Positions 16,807 through 24,981 of a stretch of 64,000 nucleotides of DNA are shown piece after piece. The position numbers were made by a program, and so were the translations under genes. Under the pieces are notes generated by a model that ran no database searches, was not told the origin of the DNA, and was given only the letters and a program-made list of their open reading frames with translations. The stretch lies in the NCBI GenBank assembly GCA_024281175.1, contig JAMJTW010000027.1:1-64000 (forward strand), read 5' to 3'. The stretch is from Candidatus Thiovulum imperiosus (GTDB lineage: Bacteria > Campylobacterota > Campylobacteria > Campylobacterales > Thiovulaceae). Numbering within the stretch: position 1 is the stretch's first letter; every line of letters starts with the position of its first letter.

Positions 16807-18073
16807 ATATATTTTTAAATCTTTAGATAAAGTTGAACCAAGCAAGATGGTTAGAAGAATTTGGTTTTTTAGCTTTTCAACTATTCTAATTTTAGTTTCA
16901 ATGCTATTTTTACCTTGGCAACAGACAGTTAAGGGAAAAGGTTCTGTTGTGGCGTTTGACCCAACAGAGAGAGATTACTCTATTTTAGCTCCAGTAGATG
17001 GTTTTATTGAAAGATTTTATGTTCATGAAAATCAGTTTGTCAAAAAAGGAGAGCCTCTTTTTAAAATGGTAGATTTGGACAACAACTATCTACTAAAATT
17101 GGAAAAAGTTGAAAAGGATTTGAAAGAGCAAATTCAAAATAGAGTTGATGAGGTTTCAAATTTAAAACAGCAGATTTTAGAAACAGAGAACTATTTAAAA
17201 AATGGAACTTTTGTTTATGAGCAGAAAATTTTACAAATAGAAGAGAAAATAGCGAGTTTAAATTTTAAAAGAGTATCTCTTCAAAAAAGTTATGAGATAG
17301 AGAAGAACAATTTTGAAAGAGTTTTAAATCTATACAATGAGGGAATTGAGTCGAAACGACAGTATGAACTTGTTGAGAATAGATATATAAAAGCTGAAGC
17401 AGAATTGGAAAAAATTAAAATTGATATCTCTGTTGAGAAGAGGAATATAGCTATTTCAGAAAAAGAGAAAATGAAATTTCTGAACGATACTAAAGCTAAA
17501 TTACACTCTCTAAATAGCAATATTTTAAATGTTCAAAATGGGATAAAACAACTTACTGTTCAGCTTCAAAATCAACTTGTAACAATTGAGAGATATCGAA
17601 ATAGCGAGATGGTTGCTCCTAAAGACGGTTATGTAATTCGTCTCTTTAAAAATGACCAAAATCGATATATTAAAAAAGGTGAAAAGATACTTCACTTTGC
17701 ACCAGAAGTTACAAAAAGAGCCATCTTATTAGAAGTTTCTGATTTCAATATGCCTCTAATTAAAGAGGGTTTACCAACAAGAATTATGTTTCATGGTTGG
17801 CCTGCTCTTCAAATTAGTGGTTGGCCAAAAATTCAATTTGGCTCTTTTGGTGGTGTTGTAGAGAAAGTAGAACACATTTCTCATAAAGAAGGATTTTACT
17901 ACGCTCTTGTCACAGAAGAGTCTGACGAGTGGCCAGAAAAAGAGCAACTTAGAATGGGTAGCAGAGCTTCTGTTTGGGTTAGACTCTCTACTGTTCCAAT
18001 CTGGTATCAACTCTGGAGATTTATGAATGCTATGCCTCCAAAAATGGTAACACCTGATAGAGAGAAGTATTAA
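16799..18073 (+). CDS. HlyD-family periplasmic adaptor (membrane fusion protein)
   Basis: 424 residues. A short cytoplasmic N-terminus and a membrane helix (about 22-41) are followed by a biotinyl-lipoyl-like half (APVDGFIERFYVHENQFVKKGEPLF), a long coiled-coil hairpin (about 100-255), the second lipoyl half (APKDGYVIRLFKNDQNRYIKKGE) and a beta-barrel region. It should link an inner-membrane exporter to a TolC-type outer channel, which is not in this window. It overlaps the TMD-only ABC gene, so the two probably form one exporter. Confidence 0.88.
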   Translation: MDRYIFKSLDKVEPSKMVRRIWFFSFSTILILVSMLFLPWQQTVKGKGSVVAFDPTERDYSILAPVDGFIERFYVHENQFVKKGEPLFKMVDLDNNYLLKLEKVEKDLKEQIQNRVDEVSNLKQQILETENYLKNGTFVYEQKILQIEEKIASLNFKRVSLQKSYEIEKNNFERVLNLYNEGIESKRQYELVENRYIKAEAELEKIKIDISVEKRNIAISEKEKMKFLNDTKAKLHSLNSNILNVQNGIKQLTVQLQNQLVTIERYRNSEMVAPKDGYVIRLFKNDQNRYIKKGEKILHFAPEVTKRAILLEVSDFNMPLIKEGLPTRIMFHGWPALQISGWPKIQFGSFGGVVEKVEHISHKEGFYYALVTEESDEWPEKEQLRMGSRASVWVRLSTVPIWYQLWRFMNAMPPKMVTPDREKY

Positions 18074-18098
18074 ATTTTTACTCTTCCTCCTCAACTTA

Positions 18099-18128
18099 GT
18101 TTTGTAGGAGGTCTACTCACTAAGTCTT
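18099..18128 (+). terminator. possible hairpin terminator after the HlyD gene
   Basis: ACTTAGT and ACTAAGT form an inverted repeat around a shorter CCTCCT/AGGAGG pairing, followed by CTTTAAAA. It lies just before the trpS promoter. The case is weak because two alternative stems compete. Confidence 0.35.
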
Positions 18129-18137
18129 TAAAAATGT

Positions 18138-18143
18138 TATAAT
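18138..18143 (+). promoter_or_regulatory. -10 box TATAAT before trpS
   Basis: AATGTTATAATTTG lies 27 bases before the trpS ATG. It is followed by a purine-rich ribosome site (AGAAG). Confidence 0.6.
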
Positions 18144-18169
18144 TTGTAAAGTTAAATTAGAAGATTTTT

Positions 18170-19150
18170 ATGAATATAGTTAGTGGTATGAGACCAACAG
18201 GTAGATTGCATTTAGGGCATTACCTTGGAGTTTTGAAAAATTGGGTTGAGTTACAAAAGGGGAATAGCGGATATTTTTTTGTTGCTGATTGGCATGCACT
18301 CTCAACAAGTTATGAAGATAAATTACATCTCAAAAATCTATCTATTGGATTGGCAAAAGATTGGTTAAGTGCTGGAATAGATCCAGAAAAAGCTACTATT
18401 TTTGTACAGAGTTCTGTAAAAGCTCATGCTGAACTTTTTGTAATTTTGAATATGATTACACCATTGGGTTGGCTTGAGAGAAATCCAACTTACAAAGACC
18501 AGATAGAGCAGTTACAGAAAGATGTAAATAGTGGAGGTTTTTTAACTTATCCAGTTTTACAAACTGCTGATATTCTACTTTATGATGCTGATGCAGTTCC
18601 AATTGGAGAGGACCAGAAACCTCATCTCGAAATTAGCAGAGAGATAGTTAGAAGATTTCACCATCTTTTTGGAGAAGATATTTTTCATGAACCAAAAGCA
18701 CTACTTTCAGAGACTCCAAAACTTCTTGGTCTTGATGGTAGAAAGATGAGTAAAAGTTATGGAAATTCCATCTATCTTACAGACTCTACTGATGAGGTTT
18801 GGCAGAAATTACGAACTGCAAAAACTGACACAAATCGAGTTCGAAAAACAGATAAAGGAAATCCAGAAGTTTGTCTAGTTTTTGATTATCATAAAGAGTT
18901 CTCGAAACCTGAAACTGTTTCTGAAATAGATGCTGAGTGTCGAGCTGGAACTATTGGGTGTGTTCAGTGTAAAAAGAGCTGTTTAAGTTCTATGGAGAGT
19001 GTTCTTTCTCCAATGAGAGAGCGGAGAGAGAAATTTTCAGACTCTGCTGTTTTAGAGATTTTAGAAGCTGGAAATCATAAAGCAAACCAGATAGCGACCG
19101 CTAAGATGGAAAAGGTAAATAGAGTTGTCTTTGAGAGAGTGGAAGTTTAG
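18170..19150 (+). CDS. trpS: tryptophanyl-tRNA synthetase
   Basis: 326 residues, a class I aminoacyl-tRNA synthetase. The HIGH-type motif is in TGRLHLGHYLG, and KMSKS at about residue 192 (GRKMSKSYGN). The tail region with CVQCKKSC carries several cysteines. The length is normal. The next gene begins inside its last 26 bases. Confidence 0.96.
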   Translation: MNIVSGMRPTGRLHLGHYLGVLKNWVELQKGNSGYFFVADWHALSTSYEDKLHLKNLSIGLAKDWLSAGIDPEKATIFVQSSVKAHAELFVILNMITPLGWLERNPTYKDQIEQLQKDVNSGGFLTYPVLQTADILLYDADAVPIGEDQKPHLEISREIVRRFHHLFGEDIFHEPKALLSETPKLLGLDGRKMSKSYGNSIYLTDSTDEVWQKLRTAKTDTNRVRKTDKGNPEVCLVFDYHKEFSKPETVSEIDAECRAGTIGCVQCKKSCLSSMESVLSPMRERREKFSDSAVLEILEAGNHKANQIATAKMEKVNRVVFERVEV

Positions 19151-19994
19151 AGGAGAGTATCTCCTCTTTCTATTTTTCCGTTTTGGAGTGAAATATCTTC
19201 CAAAAGATATTTTTCTCTCTCTTCTCTCTTCTCTTCTCTCAAAAATCTTGCCATATCGAAAAATTGTTAGAAAGAATTTGGAAATTGCTTTTGGAGAGAA
19301 TTTCTCAAAAGAGAACTGGAAAAGAGTTACCAAATCCTGTATTTTCAACTTACTTCACAATATAGCTACTGTGATAGAGAACTTAGATAGAAAACCTGAA
19401 GAGATAGGCAAACTTGTAGAGTTTGAGAATTTAGAAATTCTGGAAGAGGTTTTGAAAGAAGAAAAGAGTCTTATATTCTCCTCTGGTCACCTCTCAAATT
19501 GGGAACTTTTGGCTACTGCTGTTACTACACAGATAGCTTCTGGATATGGTGTTGTTGAAAAGATGAAAAATCCATATATGGAAAAACTTTTAAGTAGTAG
19601 TCGTCAAAGAATGGGAATTACAACTGTTCCAATGAAAGGAGCTTTAAGAAAACTGGTTAAAGCTATTCGTGAAAATAGAAATGTGATGATTTTGATAGAC
19701 CAGTCTCTAAATAGAGGTTATGGAAAAGAGTTTCCATTTTTTGGAAAAGAGGCAATTCATACAGAGACAAACCATTTTCTATCTAAAAAGTTTGACTTAT
19801 ATATTGTTCCAACTTACATAAGAAAAGGTGAAGAGAAACATATTATCTCTTTTGAAAAACCATTTAAGGCTTCTGAAGTAGAGAACCCTTTACAAACAGA
19901 GTTGGAGATACTTGAGAGTAAAATTGAGAGTGATTTAGGAAACTGGTTGTGGTGTCATAGAAGATGGAAAAACAACAAAGGAATTTACAATTGA
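19125..19994 (+). CDS. LpxL/HtrB-type lipid A acyltransferase
   Basis: 289 residues. It probably adds a secondary acyl chain to lipid A. The HX4E/D catalytic motif is visible in SGHLSNWELLA (about residues 119-129), followed by family blocks near VEKMKNPYMEKL and LIDQSLNRG. A hydrophobic N-terminus suits inner-membrane attachment. The start is uncertain: the chosen TTG follows AAAGGT and overlaps trpS by 26 bases; another TTG lies two codons on. It is followed by a heptosyltransferase in a four-base overlap, which supports an LPS role. Confidence 0.85.
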   Translation: MSLREWKFRGEYLLFLFFRFGVKYLPKDIFLSLLSSLLSKILPYRKIVRKNLEIAFGENFSKENWKRVTKSCIFNLLHNIATVIENLDRKPEEIGKLVEFENLEILEEVLKEEKSLIFSSGHLSNWELLATAVTTQIASGYGVVEKMKNPYMEKLLSSSRQRMGITTVPMKGALRKLVKAIRENRNVMILIDQSLNRGYGKEFPFFGKEAIHTETNHFLSKKFDLYIVPTYIRKGEEKHIISFEKPFKASEVENPLQTELEILESKIESDLGNWLWCHRRWKNNKGIYN

Positions 19995-20977
19995 AAATAT
20001 TAATTGTTCGTCTATCAGCTCTTGGAGATATAGTCCATTCAGCTGTTGTTTTAGAGTTTATTAAGAGATACAAGCCTGATGCTAAAATAGATTGGTTGGT
20101 TGATAAGAGATTTAAATCTATTTTAGAAAACAGTATATATATAGATAAGTTGTACAGTCTCGATTTAAAAGGAGAAGAGAGCAGTTTTGAGAAAATTTCA
20201 AATGTCATCAAAAAGAGTAAATTTCTAAAAAGTAAAAAGTATGACTATATAATAGATATGCAAGGTCTTCTAAAATCTAGTATTCTTGCCAGACTTATTG
20301 GAAAAAATACTTATGGTTTCTCTTGGAAATCAGCTAGAGAAGGTGCTTCATCTCTACTTTATAAAAAAAAGAGTGTTTCAAATTACAATGAAAACAAAAT
20401 ACTGCGAAATGTTCAACTTATAAATGATGCTTTAAATTTAAAAATCTCTAAAGATGAGGTTTTAAATAAGAGACAACATCTCTTCTACTCAGATACAACT
20501 TTTTCATCAAATGAGAAAGTTCTATTTGTAGTTGGCTCAAGTATGGCTCAAAAGAACTATCCGAAAGAGAAGTTTTTGGAGTTGGCACAACTTTTAGATA
20601 GACAAATCTCAATTATTTGGGGTAGTTTAGAAGAGAGAAAACTTGCTGTCTGGATTGCAAATAGATGTAGTAATGTGGAACTTGCTCCAAAGATGAATTT
20701 AGACCAATTGAAACACTATATTTTCACCTCATCGTTAGTAATTGGAAATGATAGTGGTCCAACACATATAGCTTGGGCAATGAATATACCGTCAATAGTT
20801 CTCTTTGGAATGACACCTCCAGAACAGATGTTGGTTACAGAGATAAATAGATATTTGAAATCAGATAGTGTTGTAAATCCTTCAAAATTACAAAAGAGTG
20901 ACTTCTCAATTGGAGATATAAAAGCAGAAGATATTATGGAAATAGTGAAAGAGTTAGATGAAAAAAAGGGTAGTTGA
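19991..20977 (+). CDS. waaC: ADP-heptose:LPS heptosyltransferase I
   Basis: About 328 residues, glycosyltransferase family 9. It adds the first heptose to Kdo in the LPS inner core. Visible blocks: KILIVRLSALGDIVHSAVVLEF at the N-terminus, DYIIDMQGLLKSS, and IGNDSGPTHIAWAMNIPSIVLFG near the C-terminus. I choose the TTG at 19991 because AAAGGA lies nine bases upstream and the family starts at this KIL motif. An ATG at 19964 would add nine unrelated residues. The start overlaps the acyltransferase stop. Confidence 0.9.
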   Translation: MKILIVRLSALGDIVHSAVVLEFIKRYKPDAKIDWLVDKRFKSILENSIYIDKLYSLDLKGEESSFEKISNVIKKSKFLKSKKYDYIIDMQGLLKSSILARLIGKNTYGFSWKSAREGASSLLYKKKSVSNYNENKILRNVQLINDALNLKISKDEVLNKRQHLFYSDTTFSSNEKVLFVVGSSMAQKNYPKEKFLELAQLLDRQISIIWGSLEERKLAVWIANRCSNVELAPKMNLDQLKHYIFTSSLVIGNDSGPTHIAWAMNIPSIVLFGMTPPEQMLVTEINRYLKSDSVVNPSKLQKSDFSIGDIKAEDIMEIVKELDEKKGS

Positions 20978-22085
20978 AAAGGGGATAGTAGAATATATAG
21001 ACCCAAAAGCGAAAAAGCTTCAAGAGAAATTAAAAAGAGCTGAAAAAAAGTTTGCAAAAAAAGAGGATAAGTTCCGAGAGCTATCAGATTTTTTAAACGA
21101 GTTTGATAGATTTCTCTTTTCTAGGTTGAAAAAAAAGGTAGAAAAACTCGAGAAGTTGGAAGAGGAGTTTAGCTCTTTACAATTCAAATCTGAAGAGAGT
21201 CCAGATATAGATTTTGAAGAGATATTTAGACAATTTGGTGAAAGTTTCAAAAATAAAGAGAGTGTAGAACTTTCAGATACAGAAAAAGAGGAGAGAGCTG
21301 AACTCAAATCTATATTTAAAAAGACAAGCAAACTTATTCACCCAGATATAGTTTCCGAAGAGGATAGAGATAGAGCCACAGAAATATTTCAAGAGTTGAA
21401 TAACCACTATAAAGAGGGTAATCTACTCAAAGTTCGAGAGATATATCGTCGAGTTTCAGAAAATGAGCCTCTGAAAAGTGTTGCTGAACAGAAATTGGAT
21501 ATGAAACTTCTTAAAAAAGAGATAGATACTTTAGAGGATAAGATAAATGATTTAGAATTTCATATCACTATTTTGGAACACAAAATAGATGAAATTCCAG
21601 AAGAGGAGTGGGAAGATATCGCTATAAATTCTGAAAAAGAGCTTGATAGTGCAATTGAAGAGATAAATTTCAAAATTAGAAAATTTAAGAGAGAGTTAAG
21701 TGGAAACTTTAGAATTCCACAAGATAGAAGAGAGAAATTTAGAGAGATAGTGGAGATTACAGACTCTGTTGCAGAAGAGTTTTTTGACGAGGAGTATAAA
21801 TTTCTATTTAAGAAACTTTCAGCACAAATTTCGAGAAAAAGAGATAAACCAACTTTAAAAGGAACTTCAAAGAGTTGGGGAGTTGGAGTTGTAATAGCAG
21901 TTTTAGAGATAAATGAAAAGAGAGGCTATTTGGGAAAGATTTCAAATTTCTTAGAAGTTAGTCAGACAACAAGAAAGACATATGCAAACAGAGTTTTGGA
22001 ACTTTCAAAAAAGAGTCATTACGACTATATGCACTCTTCAACGATTTCTAACTCTTCAGGCTTCTTTTTTAAATTTGGAGAGTAG
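20958..22085 (+). CDS. J-domain-like protein with C-terminal DUF6398-like domain
   Basis: 375 residues, no signal or membrane helix. The first ~100 are charged coiled coil. Residues about 112-155 look like a J-domain core: a basic helix, HPD at 128-130, and a following helix (ATEIFQELNNHYKEG). A second coiled coil follows. The C-terminal ~110 residues match my memory of DUF6398, a TFIIB-cyclin-like fold: IPQDRREKFREIVEITDSVAEEF, then RKRDKPTLKGTSKSWGVGVVIAVLEIN, then a helix-turn-helix-like VSQTTRKTYANRVLEL. This could be an Hsp70 co-chaperone with a nucleic-acid or partner-binding end. It overlaps waaC by 20 bases. Function unknown. Confidence 0.65.
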   Translation: MKKRVVEKGIVEYIDPKAKKLQEKLKRAEKKFAKKEDKFRELSDFLNEFDRFLFSRLKKKVEKLEKLEEEFSSLQFKSEESPDIDFEEIFRQFGESFKNKESVELSDTEKEERAELKSIFKKTSKLIHPDIVSEEDRDRATEIFQELNNHYKEGNLLKVREIYRRVSENEPLKSVAEQKLDMKLLKKEIDTLEDKINDLEFHITILEHKIDEIPEEEWEDIAINSEKELDSAIEEINFKIRKFKRELSGNFRIPQDRREKFREIVEITDSVAEEFFDEEYKFLFKKLSAQISRKRDKPTLKGTSKSWGVGVVIAVLEINEKRGYLGKISNFLEVSQTTRKTYANRVLELSKKSHYDYMHSSTISNSSGFFFKFGE

Positions 22086-22814
22086 ATGAGGTATCTTTTA
22101 ATTTTACTACTTTTTGTAGGTTGTTCAGATAGCGATAGAAAAGTTGTAAATGTTGCTGTTGCTTCAAATGTGAGTTATGTAGTTCAAGAACTCAAATCAG
22201 AATTTGAGAAACTCTATCCAGATACAGAAATTCGAATTACAATTGGAAGTAGCGGAAAACTGACTGCTCAAATTATGAATGAAGCACCTTACCATATTTT
22301 TATGAGTGCTGATGTCTCCTATCCAGAAACTCTTTTTGAAAAAGGATTTGCTACCTCATCACCAATTGTTTATGCAAAAGGTGAACTTGCTCTACTCTCA
22401 TCAAAAGAGAGAAATTTGAGTCTGGAAACTCTATTTTCTGATGACATTTCTAAAATTGCTGTCGCAAATCCAAAAATAGCACCTTATGGTAAAGCCTCTT
22501 TTGAAGTTTTGGAAAAGTTGGATAGAAATATCTCAGATAAACTTGTTTTTGGCGAGTCTATCTCTCAAACTCTATCTTATACTTTAACTGTAGCTGATAT
22601 CGGTTTTGTAGCAAAGTCTGCTCTATACTCCCCAAAATTGGCACACCTTAGTAAGAATTGGATAGAGATACCGAAAGAGATGTACTTTCCAATCAAACAG
22701 GGTGTTGTAATTCTTGAAAATGGTAAAGATGTAGTTGAAGTTGAAAACTTCTTTGAATTTCTTTTAAATGAGAATGGGCAAAATATCTTCAAAAAGTTTG
22801 GCTACGGTGAATAG
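22086..22814 (+). CDS. modA: molybdate ABC transporter substrate-binding lipoprotein
   Basis: 242 residues. A lipobox (LLFVGC, Cys13) marks it as a lipoprotein, usual for ModA-like binding proteins anchored in the membrane. Visible family blocks: VAVASNVSYVVQEL, ITIGSSGKLTAQI, IFMSADVSYPETL and the PKIAPYGKAS block. The start codon itself lies inside a copy of the octamer GATGAGGT. The usual partners modB and modC do not follow; only a TOBE-domain gene does. Confidence 0.9.
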   Translation: MRYLLILLLFVGCSDSDRKVVNVAVASNVSYVVQELKSEFEKLYPDTEIRITIGSSGKLTAQIMNEAPYHIFMSADVSYPETLFEKGFATSSPIVYAKGELALLSSKERNLSLETLFSDDISKIAVANPKIAPYGKASFEVLEKLDRNISDKLVFGESISQTLSYTLTVADIGFVAKSALYSPKLAHLSKNWIEIPKEMYFPIKQGVVILENGKDVVEVENFFEFLLNENGQNIFKKFGYGE

Positions 22815-23175
22815 AATTAGAGCTTCTCTTTTAAATGTTACAAAAGTTGAACAGTTGCATCTTTTAGAGTTTGACTTTTCTGGAAACTCTCTCTTTGTAG
22901 CAACTTTGGAACTACCAAAAATAGAAAACACCGTAACACTCTCTATAAATCCTCATCAAATCTCAATTGGAAAAAATCTCTCTGGTGAGATAAGCTGTAT
23001 AAATAGATTTCCTGCAAAAGTTTCTAGTTTGGAATCTGGCAAAATATTTTCAATTCTAAAATTGGAAATTGGAGAAACAGTTTTAGAATCAACAGTTTTA
23101 AAAAATATGAATTTAAAAATTGGTGATGAGGTGGAAATCCTTATAAAAGCGACAGATATCTCAATAGATTTTTGA
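22768..23175 (+). CDS. TOBE-domain (molybdate-binding) protein
   Basis: About 135 residues with two TOBE/Mop-like units. The first begins at RIRASLLNVTKVEQ and the second near NRFPAKVSSLESGKIFSILKLEIG, ending with GDEVEILIKATDISI, the typical TOBE end. It probably binds molybdate or tungstate as a storage or regulatory protein. It overlaps modA by 47 bases; starts at 22774 (ATG) or 22807 (GTG) are also possible. After the TGA the same frame stays open for 64 codons. Confidence 0.8.
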   Translation: MRMGKISSKSLATVNRIRASLLNVTKVEQLHLLEFDFSGNSLFVATLELPKIENTVTLSINPHQISIGKNLSGEISCINRFPAKVSSLESGKIFSILKLEIGETVLESTVLKNMNLKIGDEVEILIKATDISIDF

Positions 23176-23370
23176 CAAGATTTAAAAAACAAAGAGCTTT
23201 CGAGAATACTCGGAAACCCACTCTTTGAAAGTTATCAAGAGCTTGTAAATCCAAAAATAAATATTTCAACTCAAACTCTTATCGCCTTTCCAACTGAAGA
23301 AAAACACTCGCTAGTCTCTGTACTACCAAAAATACATGAGAAAACGAGTATACTAATGCCTATTCCTTAA
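23176..23370 (+). other. open-frame remnant after the TOBE gene, contains repeat copy B
   Basis: Directly after the TOBE stop TGA, in the same frame, 64 sense codons run to a TAA (…LVSVLPKIHEKTSILMPIP). There is no good start codon with a ribosome site. Its last ~73 bases are the inverted copy of the repeat at 4329-4403, where a comparable frame ends …VSALPKIREKTSVLMPIS. This could be the tail of a decayed gene, or chance coding in a repeat. I do not recognise the protein. Confidence 0.45.
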
Positions 23371-23372
23371 CT
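23300..23372 (+). repeat. copy B of the ~75-bp interspersed repeat
   Basis: Plus-strand match to the minus strand of 4329-4403. ACTCG and CGAGT at either side could close a stem of five base pairs. Differences between the copies are all C/T or G/A. Confidence 0.6.
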
Positions 23373-23405
23373 TGATGGCAATGCGAGTAGCTTGAAATGA
23401 CAAAC
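23365..23405 (+). repeat. short interspersed fragment, related to 35455-35516
   Basis: CCTTAACTTG, then AATG, then GAGTAGCTTGAAATGAC is shared in order with 35455-35516 (TTAACTTG…AATGG…GAGTAGCTCGAAATGAC). The TCGAAATGAC end matches the core of the MITE family, so these may be decayed members. Confidence 0.4.
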
Positions 23406-23439
23406 TCCCAATACCTGAGTAATTACCGTAAGTTAAATT

Positions 23440-23970
23440 TTAAAGATATGTATTTTTGAACTTTACATATCTTTCAGCAGAGTTGTAGAGTTCTTGAACC
23501 TCATCATCACTCAACTCTCGAACAGCTTTTGCTGGAGAACCGATGATAAGAGTTCTAGGAGGGAATTTTTTTCCTTTTGTTACAAGAGAACCAGCACCAA
23601 CAATACTCTCTTTTCCAATAACAGCACCATCAAGAATTGTTGCACTCATTCCTATAAGACAAGCATCTTCAATTGTACAGCCATGAAGCATAACTCTATG
23701 ACCAACTGTTACATCATTTCCAATAATTGTTGGGTTTCCATCACTCATATCTCGCTCACTACCTTTGTGATGAGTCGTATGAACCATAGAGAGGTCTTGG
23801 ATATTTGTTCTATCTCCAATTCGGATTGAGTGAACATCTCCTCTAATCACTGCTCCAAACCAGATAGCTGACTCTTTTCCAATCTCCACATCTCCTATTA
23901 CTGATGAGGTCTCGGCAACCCAAGCCCCATCACAAATTTTTGGAGAGTACTCTAAGTAGTCTTTAACCAC
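23440..23970 (-). CDS. gamma-carbonic-anhydrase-like hexapeptide protein (YrdA/PaaY type)
   Basis: 176 residues of left-handed beta-helix repeats ([LIV]-G-x4: SSVIGDVEIGKESAIWFGAVIRGDV). The metal-site histidines of gamma carbonic anhydrases can be placed in VHTTHHKG and in VGHRVMLHGC. A C-terminal helix (SDDEVQELYNSAERYV) closes the trimer. It may hydrate CO2 or act as an unassigned YrdA-like enzyme. It directly follows the Dsb-type gene on the minus strand (no gap). Confidence 0.87.
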   Translation of the reverse strand: MVKDYLEYSPKICDGAWVAETSSVIGDVEIGKESAIWFGAVIRGDVHSIRIGDRTNIQDLSMVHTTHHKGSERDMSDGNPTIIGNDVTVGHRVMLHGCTIEDACLIGMSATILDGAVIGKESIVGAGSLVTKGKKFPPRTLIIGSPAKAVRELSDDEVQELYNSAERYVKFKNTYL

Positions 23971-24831
23971 CTATTTCTCTACCTTCTCTATTGTTTCATA
24001 GAAATTTCCATAAACCTTTTTCCCATCTAAATAGATAGTTGGAGTTCCCCTAACATCTAATTCTGAAGCAACATCTCTGTCGTGATTTACAGATTTCACA
24101 GCCAATGGGTTTTCAGCATATTGTGTTGTGAATTGTAATCCCGTAGCTTTATTGAACGCTTCAACTATCTTATTGACATCTCTCTCTCTTGCACTAACAT
24201 CTGAATTGTAGGCTTTTGAGATTGCATCAAATTTTCCTTGAACTTGAGCCATATACATAAGTCGAGTCAATTCTACTGCAGCAGGGTGAATTGAGTCAAG
24301 TGGTAAATGGTAGTAGTAAACAGCAAAAGTTTGAGGATACTGTTTTACATAATCAAGCATTGGAGGAACATTCATTTTACAGTAAGGACATAGTGGGTCA
24401 CTAAAAACAACTATCTTATGTTTTGAAGAGATAGTTCCTGAAATAAGATGGTTTTGAGAATAGTGTTTCTGCTCAATTTTCGGTTCAAAAAGTGATGCCC
24501 AATCCTCTCCATCTAAACTTGAAAGAGTGTTTGTAAAGTTACACCCATCTGTAAAAAAGATATTAGGCTCAGAGAATGGAACTATTTTCCCTTTATGTTT
24601 TGCTTGTCCAGAGAGTTTGACTTTAACTCCTTTCCAAAGACCATAAGAGTTTGGAACAACTTTTGAATCTAAAACAGAAATATCTAATTTCAAAATGTGA
24701 GGTAGATTTTCATATTTCTTTTGAAGAAATTGAGAGAGTTTCTCTTCATGGTCTACAAAACAAGCAGAAAATAGAGAAGTTGAGAATAGGGAGGACAGAA
24801 ATAGAATAGAGAACTTTTTTGATAAGTTCAT
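23971..24831 (-). CDS. periplasmic thiol:disulfide interchange protein (DsbA/DsbC-like)
   Basis: 286 residues with a signal peptide (cleaved near SLFSACF). The thioredoxin-fold half starts at about 130 with the active site CPYC at 148-151 (FSDPLCPYCKMNVPP) and the cis-proline in RGTPTIYLDG. The N-terminal ~120 residues resemble the dimerisation arm of DsbC/DsbG-like isomerases. It probably forms or corrects disulfides in exported proteins such as LptD, which has several cysteines. Confidence 0.85.
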   Translation of the reverse strand: MNLSKKFSILFLSSLFSTSLFSACFVDHEEKLSQFLQKKYENLPHILKLDISVLDSKVVPNSYGLWKGVKVKLSGQAKHKGKIVPFSEPNIFFTDGCNFTNTLSSLDGEDWASLFEPKIEQKHYSQNHLISGTISSKHKIVVFSDPLCPYCKMNVPPMLDYVKQYPQTFAVYYYHLPLDSIHPAAVELTRLMYMAQVQGKFDAISKAYNSDVSARERDVNKIVEAFNKATGLQFTTQYAENPLAVKSVNHDRDVASELDVRGTPTIYLDGKKVYGNFYETIEKVEK

Positions 24832-24858
24832 AAAAACTCCTGTTTAATTTTAACTTAA

Positions 24859-24864
24859 ATTATA
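24859..24864 (-). promoter_or_regulatory. -10 box TATAAT (minus) before the Dsb-type gene
   Basis: GGTATAATTT on the minus strand lies 28 bases before the start at 24831, within a 150-base divergent spacer shared with the glutamate dehydrogenase gene. Confidence 0.55.
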
Positions 24865-24947
24865 CCAAGAAGTTAGAAGATTTGCTCTATATAAATTTTA
24901 AATATATTTTTTATTTTAACTAATAATTTAGAGAACTGTAAGAATGT

Positions 24948-24953
24948 TATAAT
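24948..24953 (+). promoter_or_regulatory. -10 box TATAAT before glutamate dehydrogenase
   Basis: AATGTTATAATTC lies 28 bases before the ATG at 24982. It has the same AATGTTATAATTx string as the trpS promoter. Confidence 0.6.
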
Positions 24954-24981
24954 TCAAACAATTAAAATTGGAGTAATATTG

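Noticed and set aside
14576-18073. MFS gene and ABC/HlyD pair as one efflux operon
   Set aside because: A separate -10 box at 15787 and a 74-base gap lie between them, so I treat them as separate units.
23176-23370. Annotating the open tail after the TOBE stop as a gene
   Set aside because: There is no start codon with a ribosome site, and the end is a dispersed repeat without codon-like substitution pattern.
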